The notes under the pieces were generated by a model. It did no database searches. It worked only from the letters and a program-made list of their open reading frames with translations, and was not told where the DNA came from. Below are positions 1 through 10,086 of a DNA stretch of 64,000 nt, in pieces. The position numbers were made by a program, and so were the translations under genes. The stretch covers positions 248,001-312,000 of the forward strand of contig NBAZ01000010.1 in assembly GCA_002794735.1 (NCBI GenBank), in the 5' to 3' direction. The stretch is from Pyrrhoderma lamaoense (Eukaryota; Basidiomycota; Agaricomycetes; Hymenochaetales; Hymenochaetaceae). Each line of letters starts with the position of its first letter. The first letter of the stretch is position 1.

Positions 1-102
1 ATTTTTGCGTAGACCACTTATCCACATTCTTTGTTTTCAAAAACAAAATAAAAACCGCTTAAACACTGTTACTTATGTAGCCATGCGTGAACCTAAGAGT
101 GA
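1..102 (+). repeat. Left arm of long inverted repeat
   Basis: This block is the reverse complement of 1684-1786. It runs from ATTTTTGCG at the window edge to CCTAAGAGTGA; just inside that point the two arms diverge. Confidence 0.85.
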
Positions 103-1683
103 ACTCTTAAAGCAAATGCGAAACATCCCGTGATACTGATAGTACCTTGGCATTTTCCCTTTTTTTATAGTAACACGATAATTTTTCCAATACTTCAGCT
201 TACTCACTCTTAGTGTTGAAAGCTAACATCTTTGATGTTCTGATTGCATTTGTATTAGTATTACTGATCATGCACCGAAAAATATATTTACTCTCAAGAA
301 GGCAATAAACCTATCCACATGTCTTGCATACTTCGGCCTAATTTATAGATGTGTTGTAACAGTAGTAAACGAACAATTACACCGAAGGAATATCATTTTA
401 TTTTACGAAAGATATCCAGATTATCCAGATTTCCTCTAAATCAGAACTATCAATTTTGAGGCTAGGTATGTATTTTTGAACCATATTGATATCCCCCTCC
501 GTGTTTATATAACTTGTCAATTTTGTGCACCTTGGGATTCAGATACCCATGTGCTGTGAAGAAGAGTTGGATAAAAATCATATCCGAGGTATTTCTGGTA
601 AGTCAAGACATACCATCGCGAAAATAAAATATTAGTGCATGTGAAAAGCATCACTAGACTTTAGCAGTTACAAGATCAGCGAGTAATATTCAGTCTGCTT
701 GCATTTTTGGAGAAGGAGAGAAACAGAAAGATGGACTTAGTTCTACTCATGGCATAGCATCCTTACAAATACAGATACGTAGTTTCAAATCAAATTGACA
801 GAAGTAAAAAAAGTATATGCAATTGCACGCTTCCTTGATCCTCTCACATACATCACGTATTTTCTATGTTCATCGTGGCACTCTTTGTCTTTTGAAAAGA
901 GAAAGAGAAGGCCTGATCCTCTCTTAGGGGCTTAGTCTCTCAGATTGGATAAAGACTAGAGTCATTGAATGTATTAACCGAATGCGCAGGCTTCATAAAA
1001 CACTATTAGCATTCATAGTTACCTTATACTGGTGAAAAGGAATTAATTAGTGAAACAGAAGATTATACTCTCACGACCCGAGGCTGATAATGTACTACTC
1101 CTAATTGAGTATATTCCGTGTTTGTGCGTACATATATGAAGATATTTTAGTGTCGTGTGTTTTGTAGCTATTGGAAATGCGTGTGTCAGGTCTGACTCGG
1201 AAGGGATACCATTGCGAAACAATGGTTCACCAATCAGAATGCACTCAACGTTTCATCAGCACAACGATTTCCATCTCCCAGTTTTCTGCATAACCTTTAC
1301 CCTCCGCTCTATCTACACTACCTGTACCAGCAAAGATGTCAAATCTTTTTTGTTATGAAGTTTGACCTGCAGTGAAGAGCGGTGTGATTGGCTGACAGTG
1401 ACAGTGCATGAGTAAAACTGGAAACAGCTCTTAGGTAAATTGTGTAAGCAGGGTATTATCTCATACCTTGTCAAATATCTCAGTAGTATTCCCTTATCTG
1501 GAAGTGCATGAGTACATGTTGTGATTAGTAAGTTTTACTCAATTTAGGAAGACTAACTTAGAGCCACACAACTTAAACCCACTCCTATTTAGACATTTGG
1601 TATAACTCCGAACATTTCTAGAGTAGAAGGAAGGCAGTAGTGATAATGATATATCACATTCTCTCCACTTACTTTATAGATAG

Positions 1684-1786
1684 TCACTCTTAGGTTCACG
1701 CATGGCTACATAAGTAATAGTGTTTAAGCGGTTTTTATTTTTGTTTTTGAAAACAAAGAATGTGGATAAGTGGTCTACGCAAAAAT
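1684..1786 (-). repeat. Right arm of long inverted repeat
   Basis: This block is the reverse complement of 1-102. It begins at TCACTCTTAGG and ends in CGCAAAAAT. There is one base change near 1718 and one inserted T in the T-rich stretch near 1740. Confidence 0.85.
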
Positions 1787-1926
1787 TGTCTGTCCATGTA
1801 AAAAAGTGTGTGGGGAAGTATGAAAGGGGGAAAGGATAAAGGGGAAGGGGGAAAAATTATTAAAATTGAGGTATGTGAGAAAGTGATCATGCGTTGTCCG
1901 TTTGGTATCAAATAGTCCATGTCCAT

Positions 1927-1962
<36 letters not shown>

Positions 1963-2046
1963 AGGGGGATTTCTAGGGAGGAGATGAGATCAGCAATCCA
2001 TCCTTTCCAATTCGATACGAAACAAACTTACCGACAGAGGCAATCA
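1787..2046 (-). other. 3' flank of kinase gene 1 with a 3'-UTR intron
   Basis: Read on the minus strand, 15 nt after the kinase stop there is a GTAAGT donor and then a CCCTAG acceptor, which defines a 59-nt intron at 1973-2031. A long pyrimidine tract (1922-1966) and the motif ATGGACATGGAC follow. The same order (donor, ~60-nt intron, pyrimidine tract, TGGACATG motif) occurs after the other two kinase genes at 4010-4325 and 56000-56210. The splice sites are inferred from sequence only. Confidence 0.5.
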
Positions 2047-3351
2047 TTAAACCATATCATTCATTGAACGGGCGAGGATTTGTACAATCTCATGTACACT
2101 CCGCTCATCAAATATTGCCTCCATCTTCTGCTCCGACTCCATATCTCTACAAAAGGGCCCATCCAGATCAAACGATGACGGCTCATCCGGATTCATTACA
2201 ACAAGTTTGATAGATGGATTATTAGGTGTCGCCGGGCCCTCAGAGTCGGCATCAGAATAAGAATCAGTGTCGGATTCGAGGTCCACATCCATAGACGGGA
2301 CACTGATATATGACGGAGCTGGGGATATTGTGTGTAGTCCATCGAGAGAGATTTCCTCCTCCATGATTTTCATCGTGGGCGCATAGAATGATTTCACATT
2401 CGCAATTCTCTCTCGTAGCTCCCATACTCCCATCCGCTCATCAGGGTGGATGGTGAATATTCTCGTCAGAATAGAGTTCATCTCCTCCGACACGCCTAGT
2501 GTATCTTTGAAATACGTTGCAGGTCTTAGACGGAAGTCGGTGAATCTGGTGTCATCGAATGTAGCACTGTCCCAGGGGTCAGTTGACTTTATGATGTTTA
2601 TGAGAATGACACCGAGTGCCCACATGTCGGCAGGTCCAGTCATGATCTGGTTACCGCCGTATATGTTTGTAATTTCTATCCATTCATATTGTGAGTAAAG
2701 ATGACTTCTCGGAAGAGGGGAGGAATTGAAGTACTGACCAGGTGACATATAGTCTATCGTTCCCATTCCAAAGTCCTCTGTATGTGTCCTTGTAGTGGCA
2801 AAGCCAAAATCGCATACTGCGATAGACCCATCTCTCCTCAATAGAATATTATCCAGTTTTAAGTCGCGATGATAGACACCCTGGGAGTGGCAGTTAGCAA
2901 CTGCATCGATGATTTGTAAGGATATTTCGCGAATGAGATGGTCATTGTATTTGAGAGGAGAGACGTAGGACTCTGGAGAATCTGGAGATCCATAGATGTA
3001 ATCGAATAGATCACCGCCATGGCAGTATTCACTGACGATGTATAGAATATCAAGTCCGTCGTGGTCCACCTGGATTATGTCGTGAACTTGGAGTACGTGC
3101 TGTGACGTCTCGGAACATTTCATTTGTAGATGGACCTCGTCGGATATGAATTGTTTTTGGAATGCATCAAGTACGGAACGGTTAATGCACTTGATAGCAT
3201 AGAGATTATTTGGATCTCCAATCTTTTCTGCACAGAAGACCTTTCCCCATGCGCCCTTTGCGATGAAGTGGAGGATTCGATATTGGGGATTGATACCAAT
3301 GATGAGGTTGGTAAGGTCAGGAATAGAGTCTGAAGCAGAACCTTTACCCAT
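2047..3351 (-). CDS. Ran1-like serine/threonine protein kinase, copy 1
   Basis: The product is a eukaryotic protein kinase. The glycine-loop region is at residues 30-39 (KGAWGKVF), the ATP-binding lysine is K54 (YAIKC), the catalytic loop HRDLKLDN is at 161-168 and DFG at 181-183. The phrase before the catalytic loop (IDAVANCHSQGVYHRDLK) and the ELR..I..V..FY ending match the Ran1/Ksp1 family of fungal kinases, which act in nutrient and meiosis control. A phase-1 intron of 63 nt (2676-2738) lies in frame, so the open frame reads through it; splicing restores SPE (the APE-type motif) and gives about 413 residues rather than 434. The C-terminal ~110 residues are Asp/Ser/Glu-rich. The DNA is most like the neighbouring copy 2 and the distant copy 3. 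The substrate is unknown. Confidence 0.88.
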   Translation of the reverse strand: MGKGSASDSIPDLTNLIIGINPQYRILHFIAKGAWGKVFCAEKIGDPNNLYAIKCINRSVLDAFQKQFISDEVHLQMKCSETSQHVLQVHDIIQVDHDGLDILYIVSEYCHGGDLFDYIYGSPDSPESYVSPLKYNDHLIREISLQIIDAVANCHSQGVYHRDLKLDNILLRRDGSIAVCDFGFATTRTHTEDFGMGTIDYMSPGQYFNSSPLPRSHLYSQYEWIEITNIYGGNQIMTGPADMWALGVILINIIKSTDPWDSATFDDTRFTDFRLRPATYFKDTLGVSEEMNSILTRIFTIHPDERMGVWELRERIANVKSFYAPTMKIMEEEISLDGLHTISPAPSYISVPSMDVDLESDTDSYSDADSEGPATPNNPSIKLVVMNPDEPSSFDLDGPFCRDMESEQKMEAIFDERSVHEIVQILARSMNDMV

Positions 3352-3700
3352 GATGAGATGAGAGTTGCGTGGATTGGATGAGGGATAAAGGCAGTAGATT
3401 GCGTTATGAGTTATGGATTGATAGTTAGCATGGTAGGGGTTGTGAGTTCTATATAGACCTTACTCTGGACAATAGAGATGTATCCGGAGAGTTATTTCGG
3501 AAAGAGATTTATTGTTGGTTTGAATGAGTTGCGGGTATTTTCAATGTTCACTATTATTATAGAAGTCATTCGGACCAATGGTGGACTTGAAAAGTGTATG
3601 TTTTATGCAGTGAGGGTGGCAAGACATGACGGATCGGAGGAGGGAGATTCGGATTCGGAGAGTGGCTGTGTGCTCTATATCAGTAGATTGTTCGCACGGG
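3352..3700 (-). promoter_or_regulatory. Conserved upstream block of kinase gene 1
   Basis: On the minus strand GGTCTATATAG (3450-3459) lies about 100 bp before the start codon and is a good TATA box. Just upstream of it is a CATCTCTATTGT block. Both, plus a GGATCGGAG-rich segment near 3630-3665, recur in order upstream of kinase 2 (5744-6040) and kinase 3 (57610-57910). The promoter was therefore duplicated with the gene. Confidence 0.6.
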
Positions 3701-4009
3701 TGCTAATTGTTAACACTCGCTGTTTAGTTGAACAATAGGCCAGACGTGTTTTGAATTGCGGATTTCTCTTGATTGAACATGTCAGGCAAAGACACTAGCA
3801 CTCGTTTCTTTATTCAGATGTATTTCCCCCATAAGTTGAAACCTTACTTGAATATCACTCACTATGAGTTATGACATATTAGTATTGATTAGAGTGTCGA
3901 TTAGGAGAAATTTACGGAATTAAATCGACGCGACTCAAGTTCTCACATTGAAAATTTTTCACTTTTAGAGTTCAAAAGTATGTTATTTTTGTGTGTATAT
4001 ACATATATA
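3701..4009. other. Spacer between kinase loci
   Basis: This is AT-rich sequence without a supported gene. It lies between the upstream block of kinase 1 and the 3' flank of kinase 2. I see nothing else in it. Confidence 0.6.
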
Positions 4010-4325
4010 TATGAAGGGAAGGAGAGAAAGGAGGGGGGGGGGTAGGAAGAGAACAGATGGGAGGAAACAGATGTCCGTATGTTGAAGAAAGTGGGAAAAT
4101 GGGAAAAAAATAAGATCTGAGTAGTTAGAGAAAACATCATGCGTTGTCCGTGCATGTCCATGTGGTAATATTGTTATAAAGTCTACATAAGAAAAGGGGA
4201 AAAGGAGAAAAAGAAAGAAAAGTGTCCTAGAATAAGGATAAGAACATTAATTAGCTTTCTAGCCTTAAAGTTTGAAGAGGATTAGAGTAGCTTACCGAGA
4301 GGGATAGTAAGGTCGTATATTGCAC
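4010..4325 (-). other. 3' flank of kinase gene 2 with a 3'-UTR intron
   Basis: On the minus strand the stop codon is followed after 30 nt by GTAAGC and later by TTCTAG, a 69-nt intron at 4227-4295. A pyrimidine tract follows, then CATGGACATGCACGGACAACG, closely matching the flank of kinase 1. A run of ten G on the plus strand at 4033-4042 lies farther out. Confidence 0.5.
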
Positions 4326-5743
4326 TTATAAGATGGGAGAGAAGAGGTTGTCCGGCATATCATAGAAACTACTCTCGTCCAACCATGCCTCCGTCTCCTG
4401 TACGAGTTCCATCTCCTTAACTAGATACTCCAAAGGTGTTTCGCTTACGACTGCGAATTCACAAGGTACTGATCCATCTAGTTGGAATGACTCGGGAACA
4501 TCAGGTTTGACAGCGACGAGTTTAATTGGTCTCGCTTCGGGTGTAATTGGTTCCTCCTCCATGTCGCTACCGTAATCATAGTTGCTGTTTATGTTCACGA
4601 ATATACTCTCGCCTGATTCGGAGTCGGAGTCGTTTGATAAATTGTCATCGACGAGAGGACCAAAGTCACTCATTGGAAGTGATGGGGCGGTAGATATATT
4701 GTAACGACCACTGAAGGATATGTTAACCTCAAAGATGCGTATTAAACTGATAATAGTCACTGACCTTGGCGCATAGAAGAATTTGATATTCAAGACACTC
4801 TCACGTAGTTCCCCAAGAGTTATACGATCCTTAGGATACTTTGTGAAAATCCTCATGAAAAGTGCATTTATTTCGTCTGATACGCCATAGACTTTGGTGA
4901 AGTAGTGCTCCGGATTTAGTCGGAAACTAGTGTATTTCGGATTCCTGAGTGAGGCGCGAGACCAAGGCTCAGTCCGTGTCAAGATGTTCATAAGAACGAC
5001 GCCGAGTGCCCAGACGTCTGCAGGGGCCGATTGTATCTCATTGTTACAAAATGTGTTTGTGATTTCTGAGGGCGGATTTGTAAGTAAGGGATATGGTATG
5101 TGATAAAGCGGAAATACTAACCAGGAGACATGTAATTCTCCGTACCTAGATAATATTCCACCGTTTTGGCCTTTGTAGTAGCAAAGCCAAAGTCACATAA
5201 AGCGACTGATCCATCTCCTCTAATTAAGATGTTCTCCGGTTTCAAATCGCGATGATAGACGCCCTGGGCATGGCAGTCTGCGACTGCATCAATTGTTTGT
5301 ATGTATACATCGCGAATGAAATCGTCGTTGTTGAGGACTGAAGAGATGAAAGAGTGTGGCGCACGGTCGAAACCAGTGACCAATTTGTATAAGTCACCGC
5401 CATCACAGTATTCGGTGATAATGAATAGAAAGTCGTAGCCGTAGGAGTCCACCTCGATTACGTCGTGCACTTGAAGTACGCGCTGAGACGCCTTTGAACA
5501 CTTCGAATGTAGGAGGACCTCGTCCGATATAAGTCTTTTTTCTTTTTCAGTTAGAGTGGCACGGTTTATGCACTTTACGGCGTAGATTTCGTTTGGGTAT
5601 CCGACTTTCTCTGCACGGAAGACCTTTCCCCAATGGCCCTGGGCGACATAGTTAAGGATTCGATATTGGAGGGTAGAACCAATGAAGTGGTTGGTAAGGT
5701 CTGGAATTGTTTCTGAAGGGGAACCTTCGAAGTTGTAGCTCAT
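4326..5743 (-). CDS. Ran1-like serine/threonine protein kinase, copy 2
   Basis: This is a paralogue of the kinase at 2047-3351. The ATP-binding lysine is K57 (YAVKC), the catalytic loop HRDLKPEN is at 164-171 and DFG at 184-186. Exon 1 is 5743-5122 and exon 2 is 5065-4326. The 56-nt intron (5066-5121, GTTAGT...CTCAG) is phase 1 and splits the Glu codon of MSPE, exactly as in copies 1 and 3. The spliced product is about 453 residues. A second possible in-frame intron of 54 nt begins at GTCAGT just after FYAP near residue 310 and cannot be decided by eye. The tail is acidic and carries the family segment PIKLVAVKPD. No catalytic residue is missing, so activity is expected; the target is unknown. 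Confidence 0.87.
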
Positions 5744-6040
5744 GATGATAATTGGAGGGAGGAATTTGAGCGTACGAAGTAGGTGCAGATGTTAGGTTGA
5801 GTTATGATGCTCTGCATTATGGTGTTTGGGGGATTATATAGACCTTAGGATGAACAATAGAGATGTATCCGGGATGGCTATGTTGAAAACAGATTTATTG
5901 TTGTGCGGAAAGCTGAGGCTTGCATATTCCATAGAGTTGTTGAGAGCGGACGGATCGAGTCTCGGAGGGACAGAGTGGTAAGACATCTAAAAGCGGATCT
6001 GAGGACTCGGAAGTCCGAGAGTTTGTACTCAAATAAGTAT
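5744..6040 (-). promoter_or_regulatory. Conserved upstream block of kinase gene 2
   Basis: A TATATAGACCTTA element (plus-strand text, 5835-5847) and the GAACAATAGAGATGTATCCGG block match the upstream region of kinase 1. A GGATCGAGTCTCGGAGG segment near 5950-5970 also matches upstream of kinase 3. The TATA box is roughly 95 bp from the start codon. Confidence 0.6.
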
Positions 6041-6915
6041 CATATTTCCCACGAGTACTTAATTGTTGCAACCAATACCACACATGTACCCACCGCACAA
6101 AAATTTTTAGGAATATAGTTTAGCTTACTAGTAATTAGTTTGTTTCTTTTTAAATTCATTTTATTAGTAAAAGTATGTTTGAAAAACACATAAAGACCAA
6201 GTGTATCCCTCATTTAATACGTCACACAGTTTCACAATACTGTATATTATTCTTTATAGTCGCGCGGAACTAGTACATCTTTATATTAGAATCTAGGAAA
6301 GTTAATCAATTTTTGTCACTCTCTGTCACTTTCATTTTATTTTCTTGATAAGTCAATGAAATAATTTTTTTAAAGCATGAAAGTAATCTTGATGTTATTT
6401 TTGTATCTATAGATCAAATATGTCAAGTTATATAGAAAGTTAGTAAGAAAAATAATCTAATAATTGTAGCTTCTCATATATATGTTGTCCTAAATCTGTT
6501 GTTTATGCTAATTTTCTATTTAATTTATATTATTTTGATGATAAACTTCACATACTCTTAATCATTTATCAAAAACATATTTTTGTGCCAAATTTTGAAT
6601 AGAGTTTACTTGTATAATGTTGAGAAATATCGAGTTTGAAAGAGGGGTAGATTTTGAAAGAAGGGCACATGTACGGTAGTAACAACCGCTACCGAAGACG
6701 CGTACTGACTTTATACGGAAAGCGTAACATGTTCAATATGTAAAAATTATACTAATACGACGCTTACGATGTAATGGGTTGCGACTGTGTCTACAGATGT
6801 ATTTTTGACCCCGACCATATAGTATAGTGTATTGTACATGAGTATGTATATGTACATTTAGTACAAGTTGTTTCGTCAGCTGCCCATTTATATGTGTAAC
6901 ATGTCGTACAGTCAG
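6041..6915. other. AT-rich intergenic region
   Basis: The stretch lies between the divergently placed upstream end of kinase 2 and the 3' end of the methyltransferase gene. It is strongly AT-rich, especially 6120-6600, with no ORF showing any recognisable domain. A short ORF at 5903-6118 overlaps the conserved kinase upstream block and is not supported as a gene. Confidence 0.6.
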
Positions 6916-9216
6916 TCAAGACCTCGTCCTCTTCCCTCTGTTCTCTTCAAGCGCATCATTCAAGGCGTTACGGATCCCGGAGTTCCACACAGCAAGTTCT
7001 TTCTCAAGTCCGGCAAGTGTCTCGCGTACGTCCGCACCCACCGAACCTCCATTGTTTTTGCGGCCAAAAGCTATGCACAGCTCACTGTATGCTTGCTGCA
7101 AGATCTGAATTGCACGCCGCAAGCGGGCGGGCCCTCTTATTTGGGGGGCGTCCTCAATAGTATTATTGTTCTTTACAATATCGGTCATATCCCGCTCAGA
7201 CTCGCTAGCCGGTTCGTCTACAGCGTAAAGTTTGCCGAGCTCGGTCAAGGCAAGAGCTCTCAACGGATGACCAAATCTCAGAATTTTGCAAAGCCCTTCA
7301 ACATTCATAGTGGCAGTACGGATTAACTCATCTAACTGGGACTGCGAGGGTTTTTCCGGAAGCATAGAAATCTGCAAACTCTGAGACTTACGGATAAGCT
7401 CGAGAAGTGGGAACGCAGAGTTAGGAAGTCGTGATTCGAGTAAATGAATCATGTTTTGAGCCAAACGCAAAGCCTCGGGAGGATCTAATCGCTGAAGTTA
7501 GGCGTGTCCAGTTGGATAGAAATCATCACTAACCTTTGACTTCAAGACTTGTAACTTTTTCTAGAGCTTCATTGCCAACGCGAACTAAGTCGATTATCTC
7601 CCCTGTGTTAGTGACCGCTCCCTGGCAGCTAGAACATTTTATGACGTCTTGTTCTATGGTAATATAAGAATTTGTTTTCATAGACGCAAGTCACATGCGT
7701 ACCTGATACTGGCAAAGGGCAACTACCTCCACATTTTTTCGGGCACCAAATACGCTCTCTTAGATCCTCTAAGGGGAGAGGAGGTGAGCATATGGAGCAT
7801 GAGCATGAAAAATTATAAGTCTCTCTCAGTTCCTTTCTTCTTTGTGATGTTGGTAAAGTAACGTCGATGTAACTGGTATACAGCTTTAAACCCGAATACA
7901 TGTCAGGTACCCAGCATAGGAATATTTATTTATATGAAATTGACTGACTTCAGACCCGGTGGGGATATCTTGTATGGCAACCACATTTAGCACCGGCTCC
8001 TCAGTTGTGGACGCGCTACGAGGAAAGACAACTGCAACATTTGGGTCGCAGCTGTGGTTTATCAAGGCAGCAGCAGGACAAACAGCAACCCCTATTGGGC
8101 TTAGTGCAGGAGTAGTTAGAGTAAAAGAATTTGAGGCAAACTGAAAAATGTTCAGCATGCATATTTTATCGTACCCAGTTCTGGATACTCACCTTTGAGA
8201 TAAGATCCACAAGTTCTCCTATGCTATTGATTTTATAGCTATTCAGGTCTTGTGGTCCTTCTATCCCCATGAATTTAACGAGCGCATGAGCGAGGTGAAC
8301 ATGCGACTCTACCATTGATTCAGAATGATCATTTCGGTCTAGAGGGCATCACGGCTTGAGTACGTCAATCTGATAAATTTGTCTGTCACATACGGGACTG
8401 CATTTCATTAATTTCTTTCCACTTTTAAGTGTATCAATTTTGCTGTTAATAAAGAAAAATCGAGAGACTTACCCAGATGCTATCGCTACTTAATTTCTTC
8501 CGTTTCCGGATGATTCGTGCAAGACATCTCACAGCTTCCGGTGGAATGATGTAACTTGCACCATTTGACTCTTTCGGAGAGGATTTCTCCCATGCTTGAA
8601 GTGCTTCGCATTCTTGCTTGTGTGAAGACCAATCTGCTTTTTGACAAGTCTAAAATAGTGATTAGGTGGATAATGAGTTTTACAATGGTACTTATTGAGC
8701 TCACAGCACCGCAATAATACACAGTTCTGCATTGAGTACATCTCTTGAGCCCAGTAGTAGACCCTGGTGCACAGCAAGTAGTACAGAATAAATTTAATTG
8801 TTGGCGGGAAAGGACATGCGTATGTGGTTTTACAGAAAAGATGATAGTCCCTAACACCGATGTTAAAACACGATATGCAGGAGAATTATGTCGTACATAC
8901 CTGCTGATATTCCAGCTTCAGTCCATATACCTCTTCCCTTTTCTTTTGTTCTTCTGATAGATAGTACCGGTGGAAGGATCGAGTAGCAACCAACTGGATA
9001 CCTTACGAGTTCAGGTAGACTTGTTGATGCTTGTGGAGCGCTATCAAGGTCCATTTGAACTTCCGAAGTAGTTTGTCTTTGTGTTACATTGATTGACGAA
9101 TTCTTGTCACTTCCGGATGGATTAGATCTTTGTTGAACTTCATGGTTGCTAGATGTTGACACGAATGATTTTTGTTGTCGGGAGATGCGAGAAGACTGTA
9201 AATCCTTGAAGGACAT
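6916..9216 (-). CDS. SET and MYND domain protein lysine methyltransferase (SMYD-like)
   Basis: The gene encodes a SMYD-type S-adenosylmethionine-dependent lysine methyltransferase. After a ~80-residue Ser/Gln-rich N terminus comes the start of SET (KEKGRGIWTEAGISAG). A full MYND zinc finger interrupts it (C..C, C..C, YYC...CQ..DW..HK.EC). The core SET motif is ALINHSCDPN, followed by SYIDV and a post-SET Cys cluster (FSCSCSIC). A helical, TPR-like C terminus ends the protein. Introns include 8851-8900, 8650-8704 and one after TGG at 8472. Splicing joins the two halves of the MYND finger and, elsewhere, the SELYTSYIDV segment. The intron from 8472 to about 8340 is unusually long and its best acceptor leaves the next exon one base out of frame. 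A histone or non-histone substrate cannot be told from sequence. Confidence 0.87.
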
Positions 9217-9568
9217 CCTGAGAATGGGGAGAATGGGCGTTATTCAAATTTATACTAAACAGCTTTTTGAGCTACTTTGAGCTTAGTGGCAACCAAAAAG
9301 AGACACCATGTGCGATGGTAATATTATAGCATTTAGTCACTTCTCTTGAGTTGCTATTTATTATAATGAACATGCTAAGTTGGAGGTGCTGCCCGAAATT
9401 GCTAGAAAAGGGTACCATCGCCGATCCTTAATACTAGTCACGAGAAAGGTGAATCAGCCATGGCTGAGCGACACCACAGGCTCGTCGACGACCACTTTCT
9501 TGCCTGCATCGTCGACAACGCCCCAAATAACTAACGAAAACTGTTCATTACTGTGCATTTACGACTTC
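9217..9568. promoter_or_regulatory. Divergent intergenic region between the SMYD-like gene and TOA2
   Basis: About 350 bp separate the two divergently transcribed start codons, so it probably holds both promoters. I see no other gene. A short plus-strand ORF at 9380-9655 covers the TOA2 leader and runs into its first exon and intron. Confidence 0.5.
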
Positions 9569-10086
9569 ATGGCAACTGCATATTATGAGTTTTACAGAGG
9601 TTCTTCGTATGTCATTTCTAGTTTGTTCTTTGTGGCAATCAATAGGTCGACTTAAGAACGGCGTATCATCTAGGATCGGAATGGCATTGACAGACTCGCT
9701 GGACGAGCTGATCACTAGTGGGGCAATCACCCTCAACTCGCCATGAAGGTCTTACAACAGGTAAGTGTCTTCATCACTCTTGGAAGAATTCATTGCTGAG
9801 TATACGTCAGTTTGACAAATCACTCGCGGATACGCTAGTCAAGCTAGTAAAGAACAAAACGACACTAAAGGTACATTTTATCTCTTTGTTTCTCAAACTT
9901 ATATATAAACTCACATGAACTTCCTTGTAGGGGCACCTGCACACATACCGGCTTTGTGATGATGTTTGGACGTTCATCGTGAAAAACCCTTCTTTCAAAA
10001 TGGAATCGAATGAAACTGTTACTGCACAGAAGATAAAGATAATTGCGTGTAAAAATGGAGATGCTATGGAACCAGGTCGGAAATAG
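9569..10086 (+). CDS. TOA2: TFIIA small (gamma) subunit, with an apparent 1-nt frameshift
   Basis: This is the small subunit of general transcription factor IIA, which stabilises TBP on the TATA box. Exons are 9569-9606, 9674-9760, 9811-9870 and 9931-10086, about 113 residues, the usual size. Recognisable segments are [33 protein letters not shown] and [14 protein letters not shown], then FKMESNETV and KIKIIACKN. In exon 2 the frame fails at 9730-9732: the run reads CCC where the family motif ITPQLA requires one more base, and a stop follows. Both sides of the break are well conserved, so a missing base in the assembly is more likely than loss of an essential gene. The start codon is chosen because it begins the family's conserved N terminus. 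Confidence 0.88.

Larger units (their letters stand above)
1..1786. mobile_element. Putative non-autonomous DNA transposon with ~103-bp terminal inverted repeats
   Basis: The first 102 bases of the window reappear in reverse complement at 1684-1786, with one substitution and one extra T in a T run. The outer ends read ATTTTTGCG and CGCAAAAAT. The 1.58 kb between the arms holds no ORF above 67 codons and no transposase motif, so the element would need a transposase encoded elsewhere. The left arm begins at base 1, so it may extend beyond the window and no target-site duplication can be checked. The right arm abuts the 3' flank of the first kinase gene. A large MITE or an internally deleted TIR transposon fits best; a chance or recombination-derived inverted duplication is possible. 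Confidence 0.6.

Noticed and set aside
1735..1926. A small ORF starting MDMD downstream of kinase 1, with similar ones at 3943-4161 and 55759-56076
   Set aside because: All three begin at the shared TGGACATG motif, but the encoded peptides diverge at once and are low-complexity Phe/Pro/Ser. The conservation is at DNA level and belongs to the duplicated kinase 3' flank.
6868..7326. 152-codon plus-strand ORF
   Set aside because: It is the antisense shadow of the last SMYD-like exon, whose minus-strand product is coherent and continues the family's C terminus.
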